Source of the DNA: Sitta carolinensis
Taxonomy: Eukaryota; Chordata; Aves; Passeriformes; Sittidae
Assembly: GCA_032173965.1 (NCBI GenBank)
Contig: CM063283.1
Location: 81,160,743-81,224,742 of the forward strand
DNA length: 64,000 bases
Direction of reading: 5' to 3'
This document shows positions 1 through 11,545 of this stretch, piece by piece (position 1 is the first letter of the stretch; every line of letters starts with the position of its first letter). The position numbers and the translations under genes were made by a program. The notes beneath the pieces are model-generated. The model searched no databases, had not been told where the DNA came from, and worked only from the letters and a program-made list of their open reading frames with translations.

Positions 1-1499
1 TAGATTGCTCCTTTTGTCCCTAGCAGGGCTAAGACACCTAAAATTTCAATGAGGTAATCTCAGTGAGGTATCTAAAGTAGATGGATTAGATTCCAGCCTG
101 AATACTTGAGGCTTTGCAGTAAATGATTGCAAGAAAAAAACAAAGCGTCAATAAGAAGATGCAAGCTGTTGAAAACCAAAGAAAAGAAAGTATTGATTAA
201 AATGAGGATGCATTAGAAGATTATTTGAAAAGAATCAAAGACTACAGCCTTTTGTAATTTTCAATCCTACTCCATGCCCCATTAGCCTTTAGAAAAAAAT
301 AATATATTGTTGGAAAAAATTTTCTCATCTTTTCTGTGACTCTGTACTCATGAACTATGAAGACCTGAAAATCATTGTAATACTCTGAGAAAAAGTAGTA
401 GATCCAATAAGATTGTAATGTTAACCCATCTGTTTTCAGTCACTTTGTCTAACTCCTTGGCTAGCATTGCCTGAAAAAAGCCAGAGAAGTATTTATTGCA
501 GTAGCTTGAATATGCATCAATTGATTTTATTATACTAGAAAATCTGAGAAAGTATGGTTTATTTATATACAGATTGTGTAAATACACTGTAGGCAAGTTT
601 CACAGTTTAATGTTGAAAGGGCTTTCATTAACGATGTAGTTCTGAGAAAAGGATGTAAAGCAACATAAAAGAGTCAAGATTTGATTTTTACTGAGATAAG
701 TTGAAAGAATATTCACCTTTAGTAAATGTGTTTCTTCTTTCATGTTGTTTTATGTGTTGCTCTTTCTACTACTCCATGCATGGTTGCAAAAAATATACAT
801 TAAGAATGAATTCCTCATTGATGTGACTTAATGATGTCTATCATTTATGCTTGCCTAATTCTATGTGTTAATTAAAAAAAAAAAATAATCACCAGAGATC
901 CATAAAATTAAATGGTTTTGTCCTGGAGCAACTATACACTGTGCTTTTACTTTAGGTGTATTTCTGACAGAAAACATGAAGTCAGTTCTGCTGAGCAATG
1001 TAACCTGATACTGAAAAAGTATGTTGTTAATTGTATTGTTGTTTAGAAAGTACGGAGCGGGTTTTGTTTAAAGATTAGGAGATTACATTTCAAATACAGC
1101 TCCAGAACTTTGTATGGCTTCCAATCTTTCTCAGAGACAAAAAGTCACCTAAAGATTTGAAACTGAATATATGGGCCAACATCTCCTATTGTGCAATGAC
1201 TGATTTTTGTTTTGTATTGATACTGAGGTTCATATGCGTTTTTGAAAACCCACCGGTTCGGTGAACGAAAACCACGGCACCAGGACCAGGTGCTCTATTT
1301 CCTGTAGCCGAAACCAGGCACCTACCAGAAGAACTACTAGATAGGATCCTCTTTTCTGTCCCCAGTATTCACACCAAGTACTCAAAATAAGGCTGAGGAC
1401 TGAAAACTGACAACGCGAAGCTTTCGAGGTATAGCATGCGGTATACCAGTTATCATTGTAGAGAAGGTATTCGTCAGGTGTAAAATTCCGGCTCCTGTG
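1..1499. other. AT-rich 5' flank of the DHRSX promoter, no gene seen
   Basis: The sequence is AT-rich with scattered stops in all frames and only short chance frames. I see no repeat family that I can name and no exon-like segment. CpG content begins to rise from about 1245 (for example ACCGGTTCGGTGAACG near 1251), which looks like the shore of the CpG island that follows. Confidence 0.6.
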
Positions 1500-2202
1500 G
1501 TAAGAAGGCTCCGTACACTGAGCTACATTTGGAGAAATCGGTACCTGCAACTGAGACCCGGAGAGGAGCGAGCGAGCCTGCGGGATGCACGACGGGAGAG
1601 GGGCCGGGCCCTGACCCAGCGACGCCGTGGGAGTCCGCAGCAGCCCCTCCTTTGTGCCAGAGTGGAGGGAACGGTGAGACAACCCGACGAGCGCTTTCAG
1701 CCACGGGATCCTGAAGCAACGCCGTGTGCCTCACTCCGCCTGGGCACTGACTGCTCGTAGCTGTCACAGACCTGGCAGCAGGAGTCTCTGCGCCCCAACG
1801 CCGGCGGCCACCCCGGCCGGGCTGTCACGCCGCCACCGCCTCCCCCCTCGCTGCTGCGTCGCGCCCACCGCCCCTCTCCGACTCCCCCTGCCCAGCTGCT
1901 CGGCCGTCCCGGCGGGGGCTGAGCCGCCGCGCCGTCGCTGCTGCCGCCGCCGCCGAGGCCGGTCCGCCCGCCGCCGCCCCTTCCCTTCCCCCGCCACCGC
2001 ACATGCCCAGAAGGGCGGGAGCAGCGACGAGCCCGGCCGCTGCTGTGACAGCGGCGGCGCTTTCCCTTCCGTGGGTGGGTGGGGGCCGCGCCGCGCCCCC
2101 GGCCCGGCCCGGCCCGGCGGAAACACTGCGCCGGCCGCCTGCTCGCCAGTGCCTTCCCCGCCGCGCCCCGAGCCCGCTGCCGCCGCGGGGCGGGAGGCGG
2201 CC

Positions 2203-2314
2203 ATGTCGCTATTGTCTGCGCTGGTGCCCTTGCTCCGGGTGTACTGCATCGGCCTCCGCGTCATCCTGCACCAGCTGCGCCGCCGCTTCCAGCCGCGCTG
2301 CGCCCCGGCCTCAG
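2203..2314 (+). CDS. DHRSX: DHRSX coding exon 1 (residues 1-37 plus first base of codon 38)
   Basis: Start of a dehydrogenase/reductase of the SDR family (DHRSX). The frame opens at the ATG at 2203, within GCGGCCATGT, and runs for 37 codons to a donor TCAG|GTGAGC at 2314/2315, leaving one base (phase 1). The first 25 or so residues are hydrophobic (MSLLSALVPLLRVYCIGLRV) and are followed by a basic cluster (LRRRFQPR), which fits an N-terminal membrane anchor or signal-anchor. The pattern of the start (MSxLSA, LRVY, VIL-QL-RR) resembles what I know of mammalian DHRSX. The split codon (G|CT, Ala38) joins exon 2 in frame. Family knowledge: DHRSX is an SDR enzyme acting at membranes, recently linked to oxidation of polyprenol and reduction of dolichal in dolichol synthesis. 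The assignment rests mainly on exons 2 and 3, since N-termini of SDRs vary. Confidence 0.85.
2204..2213 (+). promoter_or_regulatory. possible DREF/ZBED1-like site over the DHRSX start codon
   Basis: TGTCGCTATT overlaps the DHRSX ATG and matches the reported human DREF (ZBED1) element TGTCGYGAYA at 8 of 10 positions. A chance match in CpG-rich DNA is quite possible. It is listed because ZBED1, the factor concerned, is encoded 7 kb downstream in the same locus. Confidence 0.15.
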
Positions 2315-2802
2315 GTGAGCACCGCAGCCGGCGCCGCGAGGCGGGGCGGGGCGGCTCCGGGCCGGGGGGCGGCAGCCCCCGCCGCCGAGAGGGGAAAGTT
2401 TGCCGTGCCTCCCCCACACCACGGGCAGGCGGCAGTTCCGGGGCCCTGGGGCCGGGACCGCGCGGCCCAGCCGGGGGCGGCCGGACAGGGAAGGGGAGAA
2501 CAGGGCAGGGCAGCGCAGCCACGACCTTAGCTGTAGCGTGGGGCGCCCGGGCCATGCGGCATCCCCCTCAGCGGGGCAGGGACTGAGGCACCGCGGCGGC
2601 CCCGGTACGGGAGCTGCCGCCGGACTGCCCCCCTGCCCCTCTTCTCCGGCCAAGCAGCACCCGCCTCGCCGCCCCAGGGCAGCGGCTCCGGGGGGGCTGC
2701 GACTGGCGGGGCGCCCTCCCCGCCCCCGCCGCACCGCGCCCTCGCTCCAGGCCCCGGCCCCACCGCCCCGTCCGGCCCCCGGGCTGCGGCCGCCCCGGAC
2801 GC

Positions 2803-2829
2803 GGGGCGGGGCGGGGGGCCGGGCCCGGG
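2803..2829 (+). other. G-quadruplex-capable run in the first part of DHRSX intron 1
   Basis: Runs of 4, 4, 6, 3 and 3 guanines are separated by loops of 1 to 3 bases on the sense strand, about 490 bp downstream of the exon 1 donor and still inside the CpG island. This meets the usual four-run G4 rule. G4 motifs just after the first exon are common in avian and mammalian CpG-island genes. Confidence 0.6.
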
Positions 2830-3130
2830 ACGGGCGCCTGGCTGCACGCCGGCCTGACTTGTGGCCGCGGGAGGCGGCGTGGGGACTCCGTGGGCCGGGG
2901 GTCCCCGCTTTTCCTCTTCCTCTCTTTGGCTATCTGACAGTGTCTCCTGAGACCTCGGCTCAGAGCCGCGCGGGCGCTCCCTCCCTCAGCCCAGGTAGGT
3001 GCTTGGAAGGTGGGTAGCGGAGGGCAGCATCCCCCAGCCCGGGCGCTCCTGCTGCCGCCGCCCGGTGTGCCCCCACCCCACCGAGCCGGCCGGGACAGCC
3101 GCTTTCGGCCTCCCTGTCCCGGCTTCTCCA

Positions 3131-6100
3131 GGAGGGGAACGTGCCTGTGCTCCAACAGCTTAGTCTTTTGATACCGGCTGACACTCGCTGATAGCCTTTA
3201 AGTTGACAAGTGAGTGACGCTTGTAGTTTTTTCCTGAGGGACTTCAGGTTAGTCATTGGTTTGAGAAGTTAGGTTTTGGCACTTTTCTGATTTGGATCAA
3301 CAGCGTCTAAATGCTGACTTAGGGGAAACTTTGTCAGAAAAACAATTATCTGCTCACATTGCTCTTGAAGACTAAAATGTTTCTGAGTTTATAAACTTAG
3401 ACCAAACTATGAGTTTGGGCAGATGTGTAGGTTATTATCAGATCTGATCGTACAGCTACATTCAAGTCCATGCCTTTAACTTTCTCTCCTTATCAGCGAG
3501 TGAGCCTTTGTGGCCCTGTTGATAGTTTTAACCAGAGGAACAATGAAAATGTAATATTTAGAGGGCCTAGCATTTCAGTAAGGAATTCAGGCAGATGAGG
3601 ATATTGGTATAGAGAATACATGAAGTACGGGTGGAATAAGTACACCACACAGTAGAAGCTTATTTGTTCATCTTATCACATGTTGCATCCTTGGGTAGTG
3701 TTTTGTGTACTTTTTATTAATTCCTGATTCTTCTGCTGGGATTCCCTTTATCATTCTCAAAAGGCAGCAATGAAACCCTCATACAAACGAGAGGACCCTG
3801 GTGACAAAAAGGGCAGATGTGCATACGGTTTGAAGTCATCTGAGCATTTTTCTTGCATTAGCTTTTCTTGGCAGAGGAAATTTGGGTATTTTGCCTAGGG
3901 TGTGTAACACTTTCCAAATCTTTTTCGAACCACAGAGAAACAGCATGACGAAAATGTGACCCAGTGTTTTGTTGCACTCTGCTCTTTGCTGCTATTGGGA
4001 AAAAAAAAGCATTGACATTGGAAATGCCAGAGGAAGGCAATGAAGATCCCATCTAGGAAATGTCACTTGCCTAAGTGGGACCAAGGCAGATTTGACATCT
4101 GAAAAGTTTGCTTTGAGCCCTGACTTGCGGTGTTTTTTTTCCCAAGGACAAGTGGTTTCCTCCTCAGCTAGTTGTTTTCATGCAGTTCCCTCTTGGCAGT
4201 TACCTGCTGCCTTGCTTTCATTCACTGTGTCCAGCCGTTGCTTAAAGAAGTGATTCACCTTAACAACTGGAACCTTTTTACCCAGATGAATCTCGTTTCC
4301 ATAATAACTTCAAAATAGTGATGTCCATGCAACTAAAAGCAAAAGTATTGTTAGAAGAAGCTTGGATCAGTAAACTACAGCTCCTGTAAGAAAAGGCCCG
4401 AGTACCTTTTTCAGACGGTAATCTAGAAAGGTGTGTATGTTTAAATTTTTTGTATCCTTTCAAGAGAGAGTCCATAACTCTCACAAGTACAGGCATTTCA
4501 TTGTCAGGATGCCTTCCTGGGAAGAGCTTGGAGTGGCAAAGGGGATCTGGAAGGACAGGACAGGGAGGCAGAGATAGCCATTCCTCTGATCCTGGCTGGC
4601 TAGCATGGCCCCATTTTTCATGTCAGAGTTCCCACTCTCCCTGCAGCAGAGCTGCAGATCTTACTTGGAAGATTTAAAAGAGAGAGATGTCTGCTGGTTT
4701 GTCCTTAAAGTCTGTGGATGAGTGAAAGGTTCTGGAGTTATTGCTGCCCTTCTGCCTCTGAATTTTCCAACAAAAGGTTGCTTTCTTATCCTTGTTATGA
4801 AGAAGTGCTCAGGATTTTAATCCAAGTAAATGAAACTAGTTTCACTTTTATTTTTCCTTATCCTGACTTAAGAGTTGCATGCTCTTGACACATGTGCTTT
4901 TAAAAGTCACCCATGTGTTCCTTCACATCCTGCTGGAATTAATATGATTTTTATAGATGGAATTAAAGACTTTTTTTGGGGAATGAGTTTGAGCTCTGAA
5001 ATCTAGCTTCAGTGCAAAAACTTGGTAATTGTTTTGAGTTGCAAACTGAAAAAATAGTAACATTCTCTATTCAAGTGAATACAACCTCAATACAGAGTAG
5101 GGAACGTGACCTGAAATTCTGATCTTGAAGTTCAGGGAAGGAAAATTTAGAGCTGAGACTACAAACAGGGTGTGCAGTCAGTGATTGCTTCGCTAACTAA
5201 AATCAACATAGAGGAAAGTGCAGAAATAAAGGGGAACTTAAATTAAGCTTAAAAATATATTAAAAATATTTCAAGTACTAATTGCATAAACAGTATAACC
5301 GCTGATATTTAGTTTTAGTGTTCAATGGTTTAAACTATTAATAGTTTTCTTAGAAATTATTGCTTGGATTTCTTTCTAGTGCATAATCTTAATTAATTGG
5401 AGAGAGGAAAAAAAGCCCTGCATGACTGAAGTTCTTGATTAAAACAGCTTTTTAAAAACACAGATCTAATCAGTGGATTGATAAAAGATAAACTAATATT
5501 AATTGTGGCACCAGGATATTACCAGTGGAAATGTGATCAGCAAAAGTCATCCTACTGATAAGAAAAATGGTTCACATAATTAAAAGCTTCTCAAGGAATT
5601 TATTTGGCATCTTCCTCCTGCATTTTTTCTTCTGCTGTACATATTTCATTGAAATTTGGTAGGGGAAACCTCAATCCTGAGTGTTATATAGTAGTTTCGA
5701 AGTCTTTGTAGTTAAATTTGGAACTGTAATGTGTAGAAAACTGTATCTGAAAAAGGTGGTTATGTGGATTAAGTTAAGGAGACCTTAAAGGTGACTTCTG
5801 TTCTTAAAAGTGATTGAAATTTCATACATTTTTTTTATTTCCTCAGTTTTTAGTTGCTCAGTATCCTCATTTGTACCAAGTTTCTCTACAGTTGAGAAAT
5901 GTTGATTTAGGATCATGCATCTCTTCATTTTGATTCATATTTTGAAGGCTGTTACTTTTATGAGTAAAGCGTACTGAGAGCCTGAGTACTTCCTGCTCAA
6001 GGCTCTGTGAGCCCCAGGTTGTAAATCATCCAGAGGTGGGTAGAGAAATGACCAGGTAGGAAGGATTGATGGCAGGCAAAAATGCAATTACATTGAGTAC

Positions 6101-9100
6101 TTAAACCCTCTCCCCACGCATGCCCTAAACGAGTTATTAAGTTATTTTCAGAATGAGGAATCACTTGCTTTATGCCCCTCTGCTGACTGAGGCAGAGGTT
6201 GTGGGGCAAGGATACCCACAGGGTGCCATTGCTGTGCATGCACAGGGAGGCAGAACTAAGGTTGCAGGGTGTCTGCACACCCCACGTTTCCTCAGATCCC
6301 TGTGCTTGGTTTCACAATCCAAGTGACTGTCGTGCGGGTTTTGAACCAATTTTCTATGCCAGTGGGGAAATAGAGCACTGCCTGCAAGGGTAGCATGGCT
6401 GCCCTCCATGACACAAGTCGTCACTAGCATTAATATTTTTGGCCAAGACCTGTCCTGGAGAGGAAAGTCATGGCTTTGTGTTAGGAGAATGAGATACAGG
6501 GTTTGAGAGGTGTGAGGAGACAGCAAAGCCTGCCCCAAGAACAGCAGAGATGAGGTACTAGGACCTGAAAGTCTGGACTCTTCCTCCTCTTGTGGAGCAG
6601 AATTTGCGGCAAAGCCAGGAGAGGATCCTCTCTTCAGGATTTTAGAAACCTTGGTCCTGTTACTGGCTGGTGGCGCTGGCCAGCTGCATGGAGGCAAGGG
6701 AAAGAACCAGCAGCTTCTGCAAAGGTGTTCTCCTGTGGGTGGGAATTCGGGCTTCCTGTGGTTTTTGCCAGGACTAGACTGAACAGTTTCACTGAAAGTG
6801 GGAAAGCTTACCTCTTCCTGGAGTAAAATGAGAGGTGCGGGGTTTTGGTTTGTGTTTGTAATGCCAGTTATGCTGTGTAACACTCAATGAGAGGCAGGGA
6901 GGATGACCAGTTTGTATTTGAGCTGTTACTAATGGCTGTATTATACTGGCATATCCATAGCTGTGGTAATGCTACTCTGTGCCACTATTGCCAAGTGCCT
7001 GATACATCACAGACTGAAGGCAAAGCTGTGACATACATAAGAATGAAGAGTGGGGTGAGTCTCTAACACTCCCATACTCTTAAATAACTTCTATTTTGTC
7101 AGCTGGTGATGAACTTTTTATGATCCAAGGTGTGTCATACTAATTTTAAATATTAAAGATGCATCGCCTCTGTTATTTCAGTGCCTTCTTCCTTACTTTC
7201 AGGAATTGCTTGGTAGCTGCAGAGGAGACTGTAAGATTTAATGAAATGCCATGAGCCTCTGCTTCCTCAAGACACCGTGTCATGGATTGAAATGGAGGAA
7301 TCTAAAAGCTGTGTCAATATGTATCGATATGATATGTCCGTGCACTGTCTGATGGCATAGCAGTGTTACCTCATTAGACATTACACCACTTGGTCTTTCA
7401 AAATCATTCTTTTTTGTGGGATTGCATACCTTAGTGCTGTTGATATGCACATGTTTGGAATTAGGCAGCATTACCATGTTGAATCAATAGTTTATCCTGG
7501 CAACTTAAAGGCACTGAATGAATCACAGTAGAAGGCATGCTAGTAGGCAGAACATTGCCCCTCCCTCAGGAAAAAAGGCAAAGTGTCTGCACCCAGAAGT
7601 AAATCTTCAGAACAAATCCAATAAAATTCTTGCCCTGCATCTCTCATTCTGCTTCTAAACCAACAGCTGTGTTTAGATAAGTATGTTTAGTATTGATTAA
7701 CCTGTCTTTGGTTTTCCATTCAAGGCATTCAGAAAATGTTTCAAAATACCAGCTGTAGTTCAGAGAGAAAACTGTCTTTTCTTGTGAATGTTCACCAACA
7801 ATAGAAAGCACCCCAGAGAAGCTTGCACACATACTTTCTGTTTTTTTAAATATTCCCTTGCAGCAATATGAAAAACCCAGATTGTTTCTTCCTGCCCTAA
7901 CCAGCCAGTCTTACCACCTGAGGATTTCTGGGCTTCAGCACAGGTGCAGTTGCTGAGGAGCAGAGAAGTAGCAGTACCATTGTTTTCAGTCTCATGCTCC
8001 TCATGTTCCTCTCCTGTTCTCATTCTCTGGATTTTTGTGAAGAAGGCTGCATCCATGTCTAACTAATGTCTTCCTTCTCCTTCCCAATGCTGGCCAAGGC
8101 CCTAGAGAAGGGCTTGTTGCTGTCATGGTGCTGTGGAAGAAATAGAGAACTGTTAGGGAGCTGTGCTGTGACTAGGCTTTTTGGTGTAGTGAGGTCAGCT
8201 CTGGCGGGTGCCAGCTGCCAGCATTGTTCACAGAGGCACTGTAGGCCTCAAGTAGCACTTGCATGTGACTGCGCAAGAAGCGTTTTCCTGTGCAGATATC
8301 AAGGTACAGATTGCCAAGTCTTACCTTATTACCATACTCATCTCTAGTGTCATCCCCTCTCAACTTCTGTAGAAAGCCTTTTGAAGAAAATGCTGCAAAA
8401 TTGTCTTCTAGCTGATGTGGATAATAACATTTATTAGTGCTTCCTTGACTGCTTTTCCTGTAATTATAATGTGCTGTTGTTCCAGGAAGCACGACTGTGA
8501 ACTAGAACTTCAGGAGATGATTTTGATTTCAGAAAGAGAAGGACAGGAAAGGTGTCAAACGTGTATTGTTGATCTTCATCTAGGTTCAAGCTCCTTTTCC
8601 TTTTATTTCAGTCAGAAAACATCTTTACATTTAAGAGGAGCAGATTATTGCTGTAATTTGAATCACAGATTTTTATTTTTTTTTTTTTTAAGCAAAAGCT
8701 GGAACAGTTAGATCAAGCTTACAAATCTTCTTTCAAAATAAACAAACAAGAAAACCTTTGCTCCTTCAGTATCAAGTTTCAATTAAAATAAATGTTAACA
8801 GCAAAGTTCAGGAATTCTTAGGCAAGAGGATGTTGGTTAAGTTCTAACTTAAGAGGCAGGAAAATGCTGTAGCATATGACCAATTTTTGTGACAGTGATT
8901 TATCAAGTCTGTGATGGTAGTTATGCTTTCTCTCACCAGAATTATGGAATTCCAGAAAAAAATATTTACTCAGGTCTTCTAGTTCAGTTTCACAGCAGAA
9001 TGGGATATGTTAAAACCCCGTTTAAATTTTTGAAAATCTGGTGGGCTTCTTGTAGGTCGCACTTCCTGCAAATTTCATCTTTAAATTTAAAAATGTTATT

Positions 9101-9206
9101 AGTGAGTAGGTTTCTTGATACATTCACAGAAACGCTGATTTCACATAGTTGAGTGTGGTCAAACTTGTGCTTTCTCATTGTATCTTTATCTTACTGCCTT
9201 TATCAG
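3131..9206 (+). other. DHRSX intron 1, first segment, no gene recognised
   Basis: AT-rich intronic sequence between the CpG island and the ZBED1 exon. No named repeat was recognised. A 237-codon open frame exists on the minus strand at 6170-6883 in a slightly GC-richer stretch, but it resembles no family I know and has low-complexity Ser/Pro/Leu composition. The segment ends in a pyrimidine-rich acceptor (TTACTGCCTTTATCAG at 9191-9206). Confidence 0.6.
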
Positions 9207-9257
9207 GTACTCATTAATGAGTGAAGGATCAAAAGGTGGGACGGTGGCCAAGAAGCA
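9207..9257 (+). other. ZBED1: ZBED1 5' untranslated segment with predicted splice acceptor
   Basis: A good 3' splice site (CTTACTGCCTTTATCAG|GT, AG at 9205-9206) lies 51 bp before the ZBED1 ATG. Family knowledge: ZBED1 mRNAs have a non-coding first exon in the promoter island and an uninterrupted coding exon, so this acceptor probably begins the coding exon. An in-frame stop (TGA, 9222-9224) precedes the ATG, so the protein cannot be extended upstream within this exon. The upstream donor cannot be fixed; DHRSX exon 1 (2314) or a CAG|GTAGGT-type site near 2993 are candidates. Confidence 0.6.
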
Positions 9258-9276
9258 ATGGAGAATAAAAGTTTAG
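9217..9276 (+). promoter_or_regulatory. short upstream frame overlapping the ZBED1 start
   Basis: If the exon begins at 9207, the first ATG in it is at 9217-9219 and opens a 19-codon frame that stops at TAG 9274-9276, after crossing the ZBED1 ATG at 9258 in another frame. Its start context is weak (T at -3, A at +4), whereas the ZBED1 ATG has G at -3 and G at +4. Leaky scanning would therefore favour ZBED1, with the short frame reducing output. Translation of the short frame is inference. Confidence 0.45.
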
Positions 9277-11345
9277 AAGGTTCCCCATCAGACCTAAAGT
9301 TAGTGGCTCATCCGAGAGCAAAGAGTAAAGTGTGGAAGTACTTTGGGTTTGATACCAATGCAGAAGGATGCATATTACAGTGGAAGAAGATCTACTGCCG
9401 TATTTGCATGGCACAGATTGCCTATTCAGGAAACACGTCCAACCTTTCCTACCACCTTGAGAAAAATCACCCTGATGAGTTCTGTGAGTTTGTGAAAAGT
9501 AACACTGAGCAAATGAGGGAAGCCTTTGCCACAGCATTTTCAAAAATCAAGCCGGAGTCATCGCAGCAGGTTGTTCAAGATAGCCTCATCATGAAGACCT
9601 ACCAGAGCTACGAAAACAAAAAACATCAAGAACTGACGTCTGCAGTCATCAGCTTAATTTGTGAGGGCATGTATCCAGCCTCCATTGTCGATGAACCTAC
9701 CTTCAAGGCCCTCTTGAGAACTGCGGACCCCAGGTATGAACTTCCGAGCCGGAAGTACTTCTGTGCAAAAGCAATTCCTGAAAAGTACAGTGCTATTAGA
9801 GAAATTGTGCTGAAAGAGCTCACTGAGGTTCTGTGGTGTGGCATATCCACAGACATGTGGAGGAGTGAAAACCAGAACAGGTCATATGTAACTGTGGCAG
9901 TTCACTTTCTCAGCAGCAGTCCTGCCAACTGCCTGGCTGTGAATTCACGGTGTTTGAAAACATTTGAAGTACCAGAGGATAACACTGCAGAGACCATTAC
10001 ACGAGTCCTTTATGAAACATTCATTGAGTGGGGGATCAATACAAAAGTCTTTGGTGCTACAACAGATTACAGTAAAGACATTGTAAAAGCTTGCTCTCTC
10101 TTAGATATTCCCGTACAGATGCCTTGTTTGGGCCACACTTTTAATGCAGGAATACAACAAGCTTTTCAGCTCCCCAAACTCTGCAACCTTCTTGCGAGGT
10201 GCCGAAAGCTGGTGGAGTATTTTCAGCAGTCTACGGTTGCGATGTACATGCTGAGTGAAAAGCAGAAGCAGCAGAATATTCTCCACTGCATGCTGGTAAG
10301 CGACCGTGTTTCCTGGTGGGGAAGCACGCTTGCTATGCTGCAGCGCCTCAAGGAGCAGCAGTTTGTCATTGCGGCCGTTCTGGTGGAGGACAGCAACAAC
10401 CACCACCTCATGCTGGAATCCAGTGAGTGGAATACAATCGAAGGGCTGGTGGAGCTGCTCCAGCCTTTCAAGCAGGTTGCAGAGATGATGTCTGCTTCAA
10501 AGTACCCGACGATAAGTATGGTGAAGCCTCTTCTCCACATGCTTCTGAATACTACTCTGAACATCAAAGAGAATGATTTGAAAGAAATCAGCATGGCAAA
10601 GGAGGTGATTGCTAAAGAGTTGTCAACCACCTACCAGCACACACCTGAGATAGACATGTTTCTCAATGTTGCAACTTTCTTGGATCCCCGCTACAAGAAA
10701 CTGCCTTTTCTTTCAGCCTTTGAGAGGCAGCAGGTAGAAAACAGAGTGGTGGAAGAGGCAAAAAGCCTGCTGGAGAAAGTAAAAGAAAATAGCTTTAGAA
10801 CTGAGGAAAAATTCTTCACTGTTTCAGAAGAGCCGCCTATGAAAAAAATCATCATCTCCTCTACTCCTCCTCCTACCAGTGTCATCAACAACATGCTTGC
10901 AGAGATCTTTTGCCAGACAGGAGGCGTGGAAGACCAGGAGGAATGGCATGCTCAAATCGTTGAGGAATTGAGCAACTTCAAGTCACAAAAGGTCCTTGGT
11001 TTGAATGAAGACCCGTTGAAGTGGTGGTCTGACAGACTAGCGCTGTTTCCCGTTTTACCAAAGGTTCTTCAAAAGTACTGGTGTATTCTGGCCACAAGGG
11101 TCTTCCCTGAACGCCTTTTTGGTTCTTCTGCTAATGTTGTGAGTGCAAAGAGAAACCGTTTAGCCCCAGCTCACGTGGATGAGCAGATTTTTTTGTATGA
11201 AAACAGTCGGAATGGGTCTGAGGCAGAACCGGAGGATGAAGATGAAGGAGAGTGGGGTTTGGAACAGGAACAGATTTTTAATTTAAATGACTCAGTAAAT
11301 ATAAACAACAATTTCTTTAATATTCGAGACAGTGGGTTTATTTAA
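9258..11345 (+). CDS. ZBED1: ZBED1 (DREF homologue), BED zinc finger/hAT-derived protein
   Basis: Intact single-exon frame of 695 codons, about the length of mammalian ZBED1 (694). It is recognised by close similarity along its length to what I know of that protein, especially the first 95 residues. A BED-type zinc finger shows C47-x2-C50-x15-H66-x4-H71. The middle is an hAT RNase H-like core: D199 in STDMW, D270 in ATTD, the C-x2-H motif CLGH at 290-293, and the tryptophan-rich [10 protein letters not shown] block. The C-terminal hAT dimerisation region runs about 585-651 ([22 protein letters not shown]) and is followed by an acidic stretch at 655-665. Family knowledge: ZBED1 is a domesticated transposase that self-associates in the nucleus, binds DREF-type elements and regulates proliferation and ribosomal-protein genes. 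No terminal inverted repeats or target-site duplications were seen, as expected for an old domesticated gene. The start has a strong Kozak context (GCAATGG). The gene is nested in DHRSX intron 1 in the same orientation, as in humans. Confidence 0.97.
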   Translation: MENKSLEGSPSDLKLVAHPRAKSKVWKYFGFDTNAEGCILQWKKIYCRICMAQIAYSGNTSNLSYHLEKNHPDEFCEFVKSNTEQMREAFATAFSKIKPESSQQVVQDSLIMKTYQSYENKKHQELTSAVISLICEGMYPASIVDEPTFKALLRTADPRYELPSRKYFCAKAIPEKYSAIREIVLKELTEVLWCGISTDMWRSENQNRSYVTVAVHFLSSSPANCLAVNSRCLKTFEVPEDNTAETITRVLYETFIEWGINTKVFGATTDYSKDIVKACSLLDIPVQMPCLGHTFNAGIQQAFQLPKLCNLLARCRKLVEYFQQSTVAMYMLSEKQKQQNILHCMLVSDRVSWWGSTLAMLQRLKEQQFVIAAVLVEDSNNHHLMLESSEWNTIEGLVELLQPFKQVAEMMSASKYPTISMVKPLLHMLLNTTLNIKENDLKEISMAKEVIAKELSTTYQHTPEIDMFLNVATFLDPRYKKLPFLSAFERQQVENRVVEEAKSLLEKVKENSFRTEEKFFTVSEEPPMKKIIISSTPPPTSVINNMLAEIFCQTGGVEDQEEWHAQIVEELSNFKSQKVLGLNEDPLKWWSDRLALFPVLPKVLQKYWCILATRVFPERLFGSSANVVSAKRNRLAPAHVDEQIFLYENSRNGSEAEPEDEDEGEWGLEQEQIFNLNDSVNINNNFFNIRDSGFI

Positions 11346-11545
11346 CAGGACTTCTGCGGTACATTTAATGACAAAGAAAAGAGGTATTTGTCTTAAGTTA
11401 CCAAAAATTCTTCTGTTCTATGCTATGAATGCTGTAAATATTGAACAGTTGTAACAAACTTGATTTAGTTTCCATTGTCTGTGTTTTTCCCACTGTCTTA
11501 AAACATGAATGACTTGTGATCAAACAGCACTGAAATGAACGAGGA

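Larger units (their letters stand above)
1500..3130 (+). promoter_or_regulatory. CpG-island promoter of DHRSX, probably shared with ZBED1
   Basis: GC content and CpG density rise sharply here against AT-rich surroundings on both sides. The block contains DHRSX coding exon 1 and ends about 800 bp into intron 1. GC-box (Sp1-type) cores are frequent, for example the overlapping GGGGCGGGG boxes at 2341-2354 and 2803-2818, and a GGCCC pentamer is repeated at 2101-2117. I see no TATA box at a sensible distance from the start codon, as is usual for a housekeeping-type island. The transcription start cannot be fixed from sequence; somewhere around 1850-2150 is likely. This is the only CpG island in the first 9 kb, and ZBED1 has no island of its own at 9.2 kb. 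In humans the two genes start close together, so a shared promoter is the simplest reading. Long open frames on both strands inside the island come from high GC and are not annotated. Confidence 0.85.

Noticed and set aside
1697..3256. Long open frames on both strands in the CpG island (up to 286 codons)
   Set aside because: High GC removes stop codons. The frames are Arg/Pro/Gly/Ala-rich low complexity, overlap each other in several frames and match nothing except the DHRSX start at 2203.
6170..6883. 237-codon minus-strand frame in intron 1
   Set aside because: No recognisable domain, biased Ser/Pro/Leu composition, no splice or promoter context. Kept only as a note in the intron description.
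10101..10894. Minus-strand frames under ZBED1
   Set aside because: Shadows of the ZBED1 coding frame.
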